From NCBI GenBank assembly GCA_024663395.1, contig JANFAH010000006.1, forward strand, positions 1,674,001-1,738,000: DNA of 64,000 bases, read 5' to 3'. Position 1 is the first letter of the stretch; each line of letters opens with the position of its first letter. Origin of the DNA: Pisolithus tinctorius (taxonomy: Eukaryota; Basidiomycota; Agaricomycetes; Boletales; Pisolithaceae). Shown piece by piece: positions 1 to 12,700 of the stretch. A program made the translations under genes and the position numbers. The notes beneath the pieces were generated by a model that searched no databases, was not told where the DNA came from, and saw only the letters and a program-made list of their open reading frames with translations.

Positions 1-1
1 G

Positions 2-1931
2 GCATCCCTGCAACAAGTAGTCGAGCGACTTGCACTTGCCGCTTCGAGTTTCGATCATACCGTTGCGGTCAATGGTACTACTTCCTCATCTCTGTCCGGT
101 GGTCCCCTTCAACGGCTCGCCGTCATTGCGTCGATGCTCGCGTCGACGTCCGCTCTCCGAGATTGGGCGTTGCTGCTAGTCATCGGGAGTCTCTTTGAAG
201 CAGCACGCAGAGGTTTATCCTCCTTCTGGATTTCTCTTGTTGACGCATTCTTCATTACGGCCGTGTTCGACGAGAACGACTCTAGCTACCGTGAGTCATG
301 GTTTGACCATACCGCTTTGTTCTTATGTCTGACCCCCGTTTTAGAATGGATGTTAGCTTGGCTGTCAAAACAGCCATCCTGGCGTATGTTCTTACAGTGA
401 GAATTCTATATTGTGCACTCACTCCCTCAAAAGGGCATGTGCGACACGTCGAAGTCAGCACGAACTCGATATATTCGGAGCCTGGTTACTCGAACAGGGA
501 CTCAATTTCGAAGGAACCCTCCTATAAACCGGCAGAATCGCAATCGTACACCCTCTGGTACAAAAGTCGTTGGATGAGGGTCACCCGTGTATCCGTGTCC
601 AATCCCGGAGGCTGGTCCAACAGGGAATCGCTACAGCTGAGGTATGCATGACGTATGGGGATAAACTGTGCCTGTGCGGGAACGCTGACTCGCGTATCCT
701 GTAGAGTCTTCAGTGGGCGTCAAAGGATTCTCAGTGAGATAATTGATGAAGCTAAGAAAGATTGGCTTGAAATGCAGAAGGATTCCCTCACAGTTTGGGT
801 ATCTAGCAGGCATGTTTGGTAGTGAAATATACATTTGCCTCTGAGGCTGATCAATGTCCTACAGCGACAACGATTGGGTCCGGCTTGCAAAGCGGCTCAA
901 GCGTCCTCTTAGCTCGATTGTACTCGACCCCGGTGTTCAGGAGCTCCTAGTGGAGGATGCAAAAGACTTCCTTGCCAGCAAGGCCTGGTACCAGGAACGC
1001 GGCATTCCCTTCCGTCGCGGTTATTTGCTTGTGAGAAGTCCTTTTCGATACTCCAAGCGTTAGTTTAACAATTGGTTCTATTCAGTACGGTGCTCCTGGA
1101 TCGGGAAAGACTTCCATAATTCAAGCCATTGCTGGCGAGTTGTGTCTTGATGTCTATGTACTTACTCTCTCGCGTTCCGGGCTTGACGACACAAGTCTTG
1201 CTACATTGTTGTCGGGTTTACCATCGCAGTGTATCCTCCTCATGGAGGACATCGACGCTGCCTTTCACCACGGCCTCAGTCGTGAATCTGGATCACCAAC
1301 AGCTACTTCATCCCCCGAGACCAGATCTCGTGATGGGCCAAATGGATCATCTAATTCGGGTGACTCTACGAGCAAACTGTCTCTTAGTGGTATCCTGAAC
1401 GCCATAGACGGTATTACTGCTAACGAAGGTCGCATTCTGTTTGCGACTACTAACAAGTACGACGTGCTCGACCCCGCGCTCTGTCGGCCTGGCCGCATGG
1501 ACATTCGTCTCGAGTTTCACCTTGCAAGCAGGTACCAAGCCAGGGAAATATTCAAGCGTTTCTTCGCGTCTTCCCCTGTGCAGGCATCAGAGAAGAATGA
1601 TATCACTGGTGACGGGGAACCTCATCTTATCGACCTCACATCATCCGCCAAGTCTCAAGAATCGTCTCAGCCATCATTGGAGCCCTCTGAGAAGTCTTCG
1701 CTGCTACCACCTTTAGTATACTCTGGGCTTTCCCATCGTTCACGTGCCCCCAAGCTATCTGTCAGCGAGCTCTCCGCGCTTGCGGATCAATTCGCTGCTA
1801 GTGTGCCGGAGCGGCGGCTAACGATGGCAGCTTTGCAAGGTTATCTCATGATGTACAAGGCAACGCCGTTCAAGGCTGTTGCAAACGTTTCCGCTTGGGT
1901 TGGGAAGGAACTTGCGGAGATGAGTCACTAG
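2..1931 (+). CDS. BCS1-like mitochondrial AAA ATPase (5' partial)
   Basis: AAA ATPase of the Bcs1 family. Bcs1 acts in the mitochondrial inner membrane to insert the Rieske iron-sulfur protein into complex III; fungi also have many paralogues of unknown role. The reading frame is open to the left edge, so the true start lies outside. Exons that keep frame are 2-290, 345-383, 434-641, 705-818, 865-1030 and 1086-1931, giving 553 visible residues. The N-terminal part has the BCS1_N signature (WLSKQPSWR, then EVSTNS), followed by RPLSSIVLD and GIPFRRGYLL. The Walker A motif GAPGSGKTS starts the last exon and Walker B is CILLMEDIDAAF, with a CRPGRMD sensor/arginine-finger region after it. A Ser/Pro-rich insert of about 60 residues precedes the C-terminal helical lid. 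The donor at 819 is the least certain. Several Agaricomycete Bcs1 paralogues look like this, so I do not assign the true BCS1 orthologue. Confidence 0.9.
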
Positions 1932-2489
1932 ATTTAACTACTGGACAATAGTTCCGTCCAATGCTTTGCGAACTGAAACAGGAGTGGTAGAAATAAGCTT
2001 CACAATCGTAGGATTACATTAGGGTCATTTGTGAATACCCTTTTTGATTGTAGGACTCACTAGCACCATGAGATCAAATCTGATCATCAGTTATGTATCA
2101 CGCAGTACGTTCTTGCCAGTATGATGGAAATGCGTGATCCGTGCGCCCGGCATTGGTCGCAGAACGTGTATGTACTTACGTACCGAGTTTACTTCAAGCG
2201 GCATCCAGCGGTTTGGTTGAGGCACGATAGAAGAGGCTCTAAATACAATCACTCGGCCAAGGAAATTTCCCCGAGGACAGCTTTCCGATCAGAACGTCCA
2301 GCGGATAGGACAGAAGTCCCCGAAACTACAACATCTATAATTGTCACGTTCACGCACGCCCACCCCTTACTGTAAACAAACGAGCATTATAACAAAAGGT
2401 ATCATGATATACAATCCGTCTAAGTAGCCCGGGTTAATGACTGCAATGGCAAACCCCCCTCCAACGATGTCTTAATAATGAATGAAAAA

Positions 2490-4134
2490 TTACGCCTTCG
2501 GTGCGCGCGCGTACTTCCTACGGAATTTACCGTCAACCGACTCAAGGTAGTAAGCTCCGGGCCAGATGTTATCAATAGAACCTTCGGGGGTATAGTTGAC
2601 CGCGTTGTGATTCTTTTCGCGAAGCTGTATTGCGGCAACGCTAATGAATTACCAAAACCGCTAAGAAAAACGGGGAGACTTACAGCCAGTGCATCGACGT
2701 ATTCCTGGCAAGGGACCACTTTCATGTTCTTAAGCCGCTCCAAAAGATCCAGCTTCTCCTTGATTTCCGACGTGTCACCCTTGACACGCAAAGTGAAGAA
2801 GCTCGCAGCGCAGCCACTGCCAAAACCGAACATACTGAGCCGCTTGCCTTTGAGCTCCGAGGGCTCGACAGCAGACAGAAGGGATGCGAGGCAACCGTAC
2901 AAAGATGCGGTATACATGTTACCCAACCGTTTCGAGCAGTGCATGGAAGGTCCGACCTTCTTAGCATACAAAGCTTTGGAAGCGCCGATGAATGTTTTCT
3001 CAAGGTTTTTGTCGGTCACAGATGCAGAGTAAGACATAGCAAGGATAACCTCTGGAGAGGGTATGTTGGCAAATTGAGGCGCAGATGGGGACGCCACGAA
3101 GTCATTGTAGACGAGACGACCGAATGCTTTTTGAACTTGCTTTCCGTATGGACTGTGGAAGACAGTGTAGTCAACATCGTCCAACGAGAAAGCACGGTCA
3201 GCGTCGCCATTGGCGGACCCATTGGCGGCGCTGCCGTTGAGTTGTGCCTTTTTAGCTTTGGCAGTCTTTTCACGGAAGCGTGCATATGTAGCATCAAGGG
3301 CAGAGATATAGGTGGTGACAGAGACTGGCCCGTCAACTTCGGGATATTCCGAATCTAATCGGGGCTTGTAGAAGTCGTAGGTATTGGTCATGTGGTTGCC
3401 GTGAATGGCTGGAAGATCAGTGGGAGTCAGGGGGAGAACGGAGATCAATATACATCGAACTCACGCTCGACTACCACCGGCGCATTTGGACCGATGAGCA
3501 TTGCACAAGAGCCAGCACCACCAGCAGGACGTGCAGCGCCTTCAGCGTAGATGGCAATGTCACCGGCAACGACAATTGCATTCCTGCCGTCCCATGAAGT
3601 AGATTCGATCCAATTCACGGCATTGAAGAGAGCGGCGGTAGAGCCATAACAAGCGTTTTTCGAATCGATACCTTCGATGTCAAAGTTGCCCGAGTCTGCA
3701 AAGAGATCCATGAGGGTCGTCTTCACGGACTTCGATTTATCGATGATGGTTTCGGTGCCCACATCAATGCGACCGATGGACTTCGGATCGATGTTGTACC
3801 GCTCTAAAAGGCCAGCGACGGCTGCGAAAGGCGCGTTAACCCGTGAGCAGCGGGCGGCGACACCAAGAGAACTAACCATTTAAAGCGAAGGAGTTGATGT
3901 CTTCGCGATCATCACAGCAAGCCATGTACTCCTGACCAAGACCTATAGTGTATTTCCCTGCGGAGACGCCGTCGAAGACCTCAAGGTCCGCTTCGGAGAT
4001 GCACTGGAAGACGCTCTGTAAAATGGATGGATGCGCTGCTGGCACTGTTCGCTCACTCTGTAAGGGAAGTAGACCTCCATAGCAAGGATTCCAACATCCT
4101 TGGGACGAGGCATTTCTGGGGTGGTATTGGTCAT
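2490..4134 (-). CDS. ERG13: Hydroxymethylglutaryl-CoA synthase
   Basis: Cytosolic HMG-CoA synthase, which condenses acetyl-CoA with acetoacetyl-CoA at the second step of the mevalonate/ergosterol pathway. Five exons in transcription order, 4134-4057, 4003-3877, 3821-3465, 3408-2684 and 2624-2490, give a clean 473-residue protein, the usual length for the family. Motifs seen are [12 protein letters not shown] at the N-terminus, [17 protein letters not shown], the nucleophile cysteine in [34 protein letters not shown], the active-site histidine in [13 protein letters not shown] (most relatives have Cys where this Gly is), and the conserved C-terminal [14 protein letters not shown]. The acceptor before [12 protein letters not shown] was chosen over a closer AG because it restores the family consensus. 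The start is the first ATG in frame, followed by [14 protein letters not shown]. The gene converges on the BCS1-like gene, about 560 bp away. The approximately 2 kb upstream should hold its promoter. Confidence 0.96.
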
Positions 4135-6144
4135 GGTACTACGGATTGAAAAAAGATGCAAGAAGGAAGGGCGCGATAGGGACGATGAAGGGGCAGGTCA
4201 CTTTTATAGGTTGGGCCGAGGAGAGACCCTCGATTCCATTATATAACCGCTTCTGTTCGCGAAAATTTATGATACGATATGTGGCATCCGAAATGTTGTC
4301 CGACAGACTTATCAATCTCGACTCACATGTACCGTCTTGTAGACTAATATCTGCTGAGCATACCCCTGCCACGCCGTGTGCGTGTGCATCGCCAACGGCA
4401 ATAGGGGGTTCTTCTTCCCGGCGAACCGTTTTCAACGTTGATACCACGGACCGCATCACTGATCCATTCTCCTCCCAGAAAACGTGTTGGGTCGCGTTAC
4501 TCGGATCGATTGACATGCTTGACGTCAAAGAAACGTCCACAACCAACGTTTTCAGTCTGGCCTCATGTGGACACCACCCGCGCATCCGATTTCCATCTCG
4601 AGCACATATCCTTTCCTCCCCATGGTTATCCCTACATCGGAGTGGCTGTAGGTTTCATCTAGTCTCAGACAGCGACAAGTCTCACTTGTATCCGGCGCGT
4701 CTACTTAGTTTGAAACCCCTCCTCATCATTCCCTTGGCCCCATCTGGCATCTTCGGCTGCCATATTGATTCTCTGTAGATAAAATCTACCCGTTATCTGT
4801 TAATTAACGTTACCTTCCCAGAATATATCCAAAACGATAAGAACAGTGGTCCCAAGCCCTCGCGATTCCTGGCGGTCGAGAGCTTCCTTTCCCCCCATAT
4901 TTATTTTCTTCCAACAGCTCCGGCCACCCGAACGCGTTGCCGTCGTTGTAACTGTTCGGATCCATCTCGATTGCAAAGGGCACAGGTCCTCATCAAAAGT
5001 ACCAGATATCATAAGTTGACGCCACCCCTAGCCGTACCTGGGTTAGCCACACTGAGTCGAACACTGGCACAGATTGTACAACAATCCACCGGCGCAAGTA
5101 CAGCCACGCAACATTCCTCAAATACTCACAAAGACCCGGCCACCCGGAGAACGTGAGACACCGCTTCTAGGTCGTGTTCATGCGCAGGCAGCGTTTGATC
5201 ACAGCAATTACATTTCCCAAAAAATCTTATTCCCCTCCCCCCCGCGGCTTTACGAGACCTTGCTAGGCAAGTAATTAAGGACGAACGTCGCCGAGAAAGT
5301 GGCTGCTTTAACCTGGGATGGGTCAACCCCCCGAACAGCCACTGCGTGAAATTTCGTCTGACACCGCATCTAGAACGAATCGGTGATTGAGCGTACTTTA
5401 CCTGCAGGAATATGGGAAAGTACCCAACTACTATATATTGAAGGTACGGTTTCATGACTGCACGGCGTGGGATTACCCCTAGCGTCTGTGCCTCTCGTCG
5501 TGATCGATAAGCTTGGCGATTACAATTTTCGTGGGTCTGCTCCAAGAGCACCAAGCGTGGATGTAGCCTGATGTAGCCGAGATATCTACAAGGCCGGCGT
5601 CGTGCACGCGGCGTCCAGTACAATTACCTATACAACCACCCGTGACTCCACTTCCGCGTCCCCGTCGCACGATGTACAAAGCGGTGCACTTCCACAAGCT
5701 CCAACGAAAAGTGGTTTATTGTCGTCACGTCCTGTCTGTCAATACAGATGGATCCTGATATGAAATCGCGAAGGAGATTTGGGCGAGGCGTGGCTCCATC
5801 ATGGGAGTACTTCACGAAAGATCAATCTGCGTAACTGGTACCGATACGGCAGGACGTCTTCAACAACAGCAGCTGGAACCTAAGGTGACTTGGGCTGCAT
5901 GTCATCTCTGCTCTAAAGTGGGTTTTTTGGGGATTATTGATCGCAGGTCGTCATTCAAACGTTCGAGATCCATATAAAAGCATGTGTCCAATGCACGATG
6001 ATCGACCGTGTCTCCGTGCCGTGCTACCCATGCGCACAGCTGGCTTCAAACCTCGTGTAGGCTACGTGGATTTCCACCTGGAACCCAGTTTATATCTGCA
6101 ATGAAGGACCAGGTAAAACGCATCTGCTAACCTTCAGTCCCCCC
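4135..6144. other. Intergenic region, no supported gene
   Basis: About 2 kb between the divergent HMG-CoA synthase and first BTB genes. Short open frames occur on both strands, but none has a recognisable domain, a credible start context or splice structure. It should contain the promoters of both neighbours. I saw no repeat, tRNA or element end in it. Confidence 0.6.
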
Positions 6145-7185
6145 ATGATCATGTCACAGATCGTAGTTGATCTCGCTCCTCTCACTCTTGAAGTTTCCCC
6201 CTTCCGAGCCCCCTTTGACGACAACGACGCCAATCTGGTCCTGCATACATCTGATGGAGGTAGATTCGCTGTTCACAAGATTTTCTTGACCCTTGCTTCA
6301 CCTCTTCTGAAGCGCTCTTTGATGGCGGGTTCAATGTCTCCTTCGCCCCAATTCTCGGGAATCGTCATTAAACAAGAGAAAGGGCGCGACATCATTGAGA
6401 TCGTCGAGGACAGTTTAACAACAGAAAGGGTTTTGCAGTATTGCTACCCTTTCACGAACCCTGTGCTCGAGAATCTGGATGATGTCCAGAACGTATTGGC
6501 GATGATGAAGAAATTCGGGATGAGGGGTCTGATGGATCGAGTGAGGGGTGCCCTTGTACAACCCTCGTTCTTGGAGGAAGAACCCTTGCGTGTATTTGCC
6601 ATCGCTTACCGCTTCGGATTTGAAGCGGAAACTCGTCTCGCAGCGAGGAACACCCTTCGTCACCAGATCTTTGGCCCTTATGTCAAGGAACTAGAACATA
6701 TCCCCGCCTCCATTTACCACAAACTCCTCCAGTACCACCGCAGATGCAGCGTTGTGGTGTGTGGACTTACCTCCGACTTTTCATGGTTCCCTGGCTTCGC
6801 GTCGCGCTGGGTCTGGTTCCAGTGCGACGACTGTGTGCACCATTCTCTTTCGTGGCCACTGTCTGATGGGAAGATATACGAGGTAAACGCATGGTTTATC
6901 GAGTACATGGAACGTGCGAGAACTGCGCTGCGGGAGCGACCCTGTGGAAAGGTAGTCAGCGACCCTCTGCTGATCATGGACGCTCTGGAAACGGCAGCCC
7001 ACTGCCATACTTGCCGGCCAGCTGCCTACCTGGACATGAGTACGTTCATTGGAGAGCATTTTTCGGTAGAGGTGGAGAAAGCGATTGATACGGTCAGTGT
7101 GGAAGATCAATTGATCACCCTTTGACCTAATGCTAAACGTGCACTCCAGGTGGACTTAGACATACCCTTCCATTCTCCTGCATAG
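6145..7185 (+). CDS. BTB/POZ domain protein 1
   Basis: Fungal BTB/POZ protein of the large Agaricomycete family. The BTB fold mediates dimerisation, often with cullin-3; no specific partner can be read here. The domain starts near residue 25 with NDANLVLHTSDGGRFAVHK (the family's DVIL..SD...F.VHK signature), then IFLTLASPLLKRSL. The conserved RVFAIAYRFGFE and YHKLLQYHRRC blocks follow, and a cysteine pair (CHTC) is near the end. I read two exons, 6145-7092 and 7150-7185. The small last exon encodes VDLDI, matching the V-x-L-E tail of the other two BTB genes here. If the intron is not removed, the frame stops at 7125. A second in-frame ATG lies two codons downstream. It is tandem with the next gene and probably a paralogue. 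Confidence 0.85.
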
Positions 7186-7508
7186 TTAGGATAAATGCCA
7201 TCCCAACTTTGCAGCGAATGAAGGGGGACGGCTGCACAGTCATGGGATAGTATCGATTACTAGTCTGAATTGACAGTATCACAATATGAATTCTTGTTGC
7301 CAGCTGTCTTCGCGCGCTGTATTGAAAATAGTCTGTGTTTCAGGGGGCTTTTTTTGGGAGAGCGTAGATCTCTGGACAACAAGGCATCGGCCGGTCATCA
7401 TAAGAAGTACATCCAAACACAAGTTGTCTGCACGTGCCCGATCTTGCATCCATCTTATCTCTGGTGGACAAGTTCTAAACCAGTTATCGTCCTTTTCGTC
7501 CTTCCACC

Positions 7509-8466
7509 ATGAAGTCCGAGCTGTCGACTTCCACAGCTAAACCTCCGTTCGATCGCGTCGATGCCGACGTCATCCTTCTCTCTTCGGATAACGTCGAGTT
7601 CTGGGTCTTTAAAGTGATCCTGTCGCTCTCATCTCCTAATTTCGAGAACATGTTTTGGTTGGGCAGCTCACAGAAGAGCCATTCCGAGACATCCCTGCCC
7701 ACTTTCGAAGTCTCGGAGAGCAGTACCACCCTAGATACCTTGCTCAGACTCATCTATCCAACCACCACTCCTACTTTGCATTCCTACGACGACGCAAAAG
7801 ATTTCCTGAGAGCCGTTGCAAAGTATAACATATCTGATGATGCTTTGCCTCGCGCCAAGGAATTGATCGCGGCACAATACTTGGAAGAACATTTCTTGTC
7901 CATTTACGCTCTTTCCTGTCGCTATGGTTGGAAAGATCTGGCCCAAAGAGCGGCAATGGAGAGTCTTCGGTTGGATGTACTGGATAGGAACGTTCCCTAT
8001 GTCGAGGAGATGGAAGAAATGACGGCAGCAACCTACCGCAGGTTGCTGTCGTATCACAGAGCCTGTGCAGCCGCGGCTCATGATGCGGACACAGACGAAG
8101 GGTGGTTCCCGCCTACGGATTATGGACGCAGATGCTGCCGCGACGTTGGTAGATCCGGGATCAATAATTATAGGATTGCCTGTAAGGAAAGGTTGCTGCG
8201 ACGGCCGTCTCCGTCAACGATTTCCGCACTTGGAATACCTGATGACGTGGCATCGACCTGGTTTGCGTCGTCCATTCGAAGCCCTTGCCAACATCAACCA
8301 CAGTATTTCCAAGAATTTCGGAGAGCATACGTCGCGGAAGTGAAGAGAGTGATATCAAACGTGAGTGTTCTCCTGGCACGATGTGGCCAATACGCAGCTG
8401 AATTTGGGACGTGGACGTGCTATTTCCTGATAGGTAAAATTGGAATTTTCCCGACAAGGAGCGTGA
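7509..8466 (+). CDS. BTB/POZ domain protein 2
   Basis: Second BTB/POZ protein, about 320 bp downstream of the first and on the same strand. ADVILLSSDNVEFWVFKVIL near residue 18 is the BTB start; SSPNFENMFW, RLIYPTTTPTL, ALSCRYGWKDLA and YRRLLSYHRAC follow in the order usual for this family. Two exons, 7509-8360 and 8434-8466, give 294 residues ending VKLEFSRQGA. Without splicing the frame runs on to 8615, past the start of the next gene, which argues for the spliced form. Function unknown; a homodimerising or cullin-adaptor role is inferred from the domain only. Confidence 0.83.
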
Positions 8467-8589
8467 TGAACGGGGAGAACATAAAAGTGCCCGCAGACAC
8501 AATAGCCCCTGTGTACGAGTGTTTACATATGTATGAGTACGGTGTCACTGGTCGATTGATTGGGTTGGGCATTAAATTCGCGCTTGGCC

Positions 8590-9707
8590 ATGTCCCCATC
8601 GCTATTCATTCGTAGCGTCGTTCTCTCGTCTCGATTAGCACCGTGCATTCGCCCTCTCAAACGCTATTATGTACCCACGTTGTTATCCGGGCTTGGGGCT
8701 TCCTCCCTTTGGTCGATTTCACGTCGTTCTTTCAACACAAGCCTTTGCGCACGGTTTTCGCGTTTGCCCTCTGACAAAAGCACCAACAAGCTAGGAGATA
8801 CTTTGGGCAGCGACAAAGTATCGCATCAGAACGTTACTCTTCGAGAAGATATTTATACCATCCCGAACCTTTTGACCGTGTCCCGTATTCTAGCTTGCCC
8901 CGTGCTGGGGTGGTCAATACTGCAGGACAACTTCTACCTTGCAACCGGATTACTCGTCTACGCTGGATTATCAGACTGGGTAAGTGAGCTCGTGCCTCGC
9001 AAGTTGCGGTTTATCAATGGTAGGAAGGTCGATGGGTTCTTGGCTAGGCGGTTCAACATGCGCTCTGTACTGGGGACAATATTAGACCCGGCCGCTGACA
9101 AAACACTGATGACGACTTTGACGGTGACATTAACGATGAAGGGTCTGCTTCCAGGTGCATACTTCTTTGTTTGTGGTATAGCGAGATCGGAAGTCACACC
9201 TTGAGTAGTTTCACTGGCAACTATTATCATCGGAAGAGATGTGCTCCTGAGTCTCTCTGCATTTTACATTCGTTATTCCTCCCTACCTCCACCGGTAAGT
9301 ACTGTTTGGAACAACCAGGAGCCATATTTTGATCGACTTTCGCCAGAAAACCTTGGCCCGGTATTGGGATTTCTCGATACCATCAGCCGAGGTAAGGCCA
9401 ACTACCATAAGCAAGGTGTGTAAATTCTTTTTTTGCGCCTTGTTGCATACCTAAATCACTGCGTAGTTCAATACCGCTGCACAGCTGGCTCTGATGTTTG
9501 CAACAACGGTCGCTCCTATTGCTCCTGCATTCCTGATTGTATATCTTCCTGAGATGCAGTAAGTGGACTCTTTATTGCTTCCAGAATACCGTTCAGTTCA
9601 TCGCTATTAGACTCTTAGTGGCCGTTACCACGATATGGAGTGGTCTGTCTTATGTGTTCTCCAAGGATGCCGTCCGGATCCTATCCGAAACGCGAGAACG
9701 ACGGTGA
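8590..9707 (+). CDS. CRD1: Mitochondrial cardiolipin synthase (CDP-alcohol phosphatidyltransferase)
   Basis: Joins CDP-diacylglycerol to phosphatidylglycerol to form cardiolipin in the mitochondrial inner membrane. Exons 8590-8979, 9028-9154, 9209-9294, 9347-9415, 9467-9558 and 9611-9707 keep frame throughout and give 286 residues. The first 90 residues are Arg/Ser-rich, fitting a mitochondrial targeting sequence. YTIPNLLTVSRI opens the catalytic domain. The full CDP-alcohol motif D-x2-DG-x2-AR-x8-G-x3-D-x3-D is rebuilt across intron 1 (SDW joined to VDGFLARRF, then LGTILDPAADKTL). Later blocks IIIGRDVLL, IPSAEVRPTTISK and FNTAAQLALM match eukaryotic cardiolipin synthases rather than PG-phosphate synthase. 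Hydrophobic stretches around the motif are the membrane helices. The first ATG is 8590. The 3' end lies 70 bp from the 3' end of the convergent coiled-coil gene. Confidence 0.93.
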
Positions 9708-9776
9708 GGCCCATGAAGGGATTGGTGTGGAATACTGCACATGGCTGAGGGTGAGATTACAATACACATTACAGGC

Positions 9777-12700
9777 CTATTCGTTATGTATTTCAGCTGT
9801 CGCCCTGCGACGGCGCACTTCCTGCAGTGCATCTGCAATGGCTTGCTTATTTGCGCAAGCTTGCCGCCACATATCACTGGCACACCTGTATAACGGTGCT
9901 TAGTTTGACGTCGAACGGGGTGGCGGAAACTCACTTAATGCGATGTGCGAAAATAACGCAGAGCGCTACGCTCCTAAGGTGGCGTATTTTCTTCTGAAGT
10001 ACTGGCGCAGGTTGTGATTGTTTGGGGTACCCAATGCGTGCTATGCAAGCTAAAATCCGCTTGTCGCTGGAATCCTGGTCGGTAAACAAACAAGCTATAG
10101 CAAACGAGAGACCCACCTTTCTTCGAAGTTGGCCAACAAGACAAGGAGGTAACGCTTTTGGTAAGCAAGGTCATCTCGCAGCGTGGATTCACGGGTAAAT
10201 TTTGCCTTCAGGTAACGTATCTGGACTATGAGACCTTTGCATTCCTGCTTGTGTTGGACTTTGAGTGCCTCTAGCTTCTGCTCATCCCTGAACAATAATG
10301 AGTTAATGCTAATGGGCGCACGAAGTAGACGAAACGTACGCAGGACAAACGTGTCGCAAGAGATCTTCTCTAGCTCTCTTCGCTTTGGCCTTATGACTCT
10401 CAAGTTGTTCAGTGAGGAGTCGGATTTGGGCCTGACTCTGTTTCTTCGCGCGCTCAGCCTCGGCTGCTTCTTCTTTATGTTTCTGTTGTATTTTCTGCTT
10501 TTCCGTTTTGAGCGCTTTCAGGTCGAGTCCAATCGCCTCGGCGTCCTTTCTGACTCGTTTCAATTCAGCTTCCAGAGCGTCAATGGTCCGTGCGATACTA
10601 GTCTTCTCGATAACGATGCGATTCTTTTCTTGTTCTGTGCGTTGAAGCTGATCGGTTGAATTTGCTAGGGCGCGACGTAGTTCATCGATTTCGGTAAGAC
10701 AGGCATCAAGTTCCTGCCGTCGGCTGTCGTGCGAGTTTTGCGACGCAGCATATTCAGCCCGCGCTTTGCTAGCACGCTGCTCGAGACCATCAGGGCGGGT
10801 TAAATACGGATGACTTCCCCCATACCTCAGAGACCTCGGTAAACTGGCGTTGGAGATCTTTGTAGTCGCGAGCTAGGAGTGAACGCTCTTGCCGGAGTTG
10901 TTCGATGGTCTCTGCGTTCCCTCGCACCTTGGCCTCCAAAAGACACGCTTTCTGTTCCACGTTGGCGTTCTCTGCGGAATTCTTCGTCAGACATCCCCAG
11001 TTACATGACACCATCTTTCCTACCTCGGAGTTCATTTTCAAGCTCACGGTTCTCCTGTTTTGCTTTGTGCAACTGTCGCTTAACGTCTTCAATGTCCTAA
11101 ATGAGGACGTGAGCTCATGAACGCGACTATCACGCTGACATCTATACCGCTTCCGTGCGTTGCAATTTACGAGCAACTTCTTCCGTTTCTCGTTGAAGGC
11201 GTTGGTAATCAGTAGACATCTGCCCCAGCCGCATTCGCTCAGCCTGCAGTTCAGTCTCCAGGTCACTTATGGTCGCTTTCGCCCTTTCTACCTCCTGCAA
11301 TGGAAATATGTTGAGTACCAGAAAGTTTTGAGGGCAAACACGAAAATACCTTCTGACTGTCTGCCTTAGATTTACGGCCAGCATCATTAGCTCTCTTGGA
11401 CTCTTCCTTGGCATTACGGGTTTCCACCTTCATGCGATTGGCCTCATCCTCAAGGACGGCCTTTTCGCCCAGCAGGCGGCGCTTCTCTTCCTGCCATTCT
11501 TGCTTCATTGCGTCGAGTTGTGCATAGACGCTCTGTAGGTCGACTTGGAATGCCTCACTGGGGTTTGTAGCAGGTGATGTCAGATTCGAGGGAAGTTCAC
11601 TTTGCGATATATCTATCGAGCTAGTCTGATGGTTAGCGAGAGCACTTCAAGTAACGTAACTCATCTTACCTTTCGTTTGCATCGATTATCTTTTCCAGCT
11701 GTCCTGGGTCGGTCTTCACCAAGCATTTTTGGCATCTGAGCCTCTCCAGGCGACGGAGACGCCTCTGTTCTCTCCGTTGCAACCTGGAAACTTCCCTCTC
11801 GGAGGCGGCTAGCTGTTCACGGGCGTCCTCGAGACTTTTGGTCAGACCAATAACGTCGAGTCCTGCTTCTTCGAGTTGGTTCAGCTTCTGGTCGATGCTC
11901 TCGTTGGCATGGTCAAGTCGAGTTTGCAGCCTTGCGATCTCTGCTAGAAGAGGGGAGACAGTGGGGTCAGCCGTAGTGGCATTTAACCAGGAAAGCTATT
12001 ATCTATCGTCAGTCTCGAGCCGGAACCAGCACGCGCGATCCGGGGAACTCACGTCTCGAAGTGGTGCGCCAGGAGTCTTCGGACCTTTCATTGACATCGA
12101 CAAGACATGCCGGTGGATTGGTGAAATCCCGTTCATGTTAAAGACCTTGCTCGGAGTAGCCAGATCAACAGGGTTCGTTCTGAGTGCTTCTTTAACTTCG
12201 TTATGTGTAGAACGGTTGCCAGGAGCTGGTTGATGCTCCTGTTCGCACTCCAAGGTGATCAGTTTGCTCTTTAGCCCTGATATAACTTCCTCGTCAGCCC
12301 TCATCCTTTCTTCCGCAACTTCCAAGGCTTGTTCCAATTGTCTCGCCAGCTCTGATGTTCTTTCTACCTCCTTCTCGAGCATATCTATGCGATCGTTGGC
12401 CAACTCGTGTTCGCTCTCCAGACGTTCGCGAACTCTCTCTGCTTCGCGATTCAATTTGGCAAGTTCTTCTACGGCCTCCACTCTCCCACTTTCAGCTTCG
12501 TCGAGTCGTTTTTCGAGGTCACTAACGATATCCGCAACTCCCTTCTCTACTTCTTGCATTCGTTCCCGCCACCGCTCCTTGTCTCTCGCCCGCTCGTTGT
12601 GCTCGTCGTCAAGGTCTTTCTGCAGCTGAATTTTGTCTTGATTCAGTTTATCGAGATCCTCCTCCATCTTCTGCAAAATCGCCTCCAATTCCAGTTTCTC

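Noticed and set aside
4146..4778. 210-codon plus-strand frame upstream of HMG-CoA synthase
   Set aside because: No recognised domain, biased composition, and it occupies the promoter/5' UTR of a well-supported gene.
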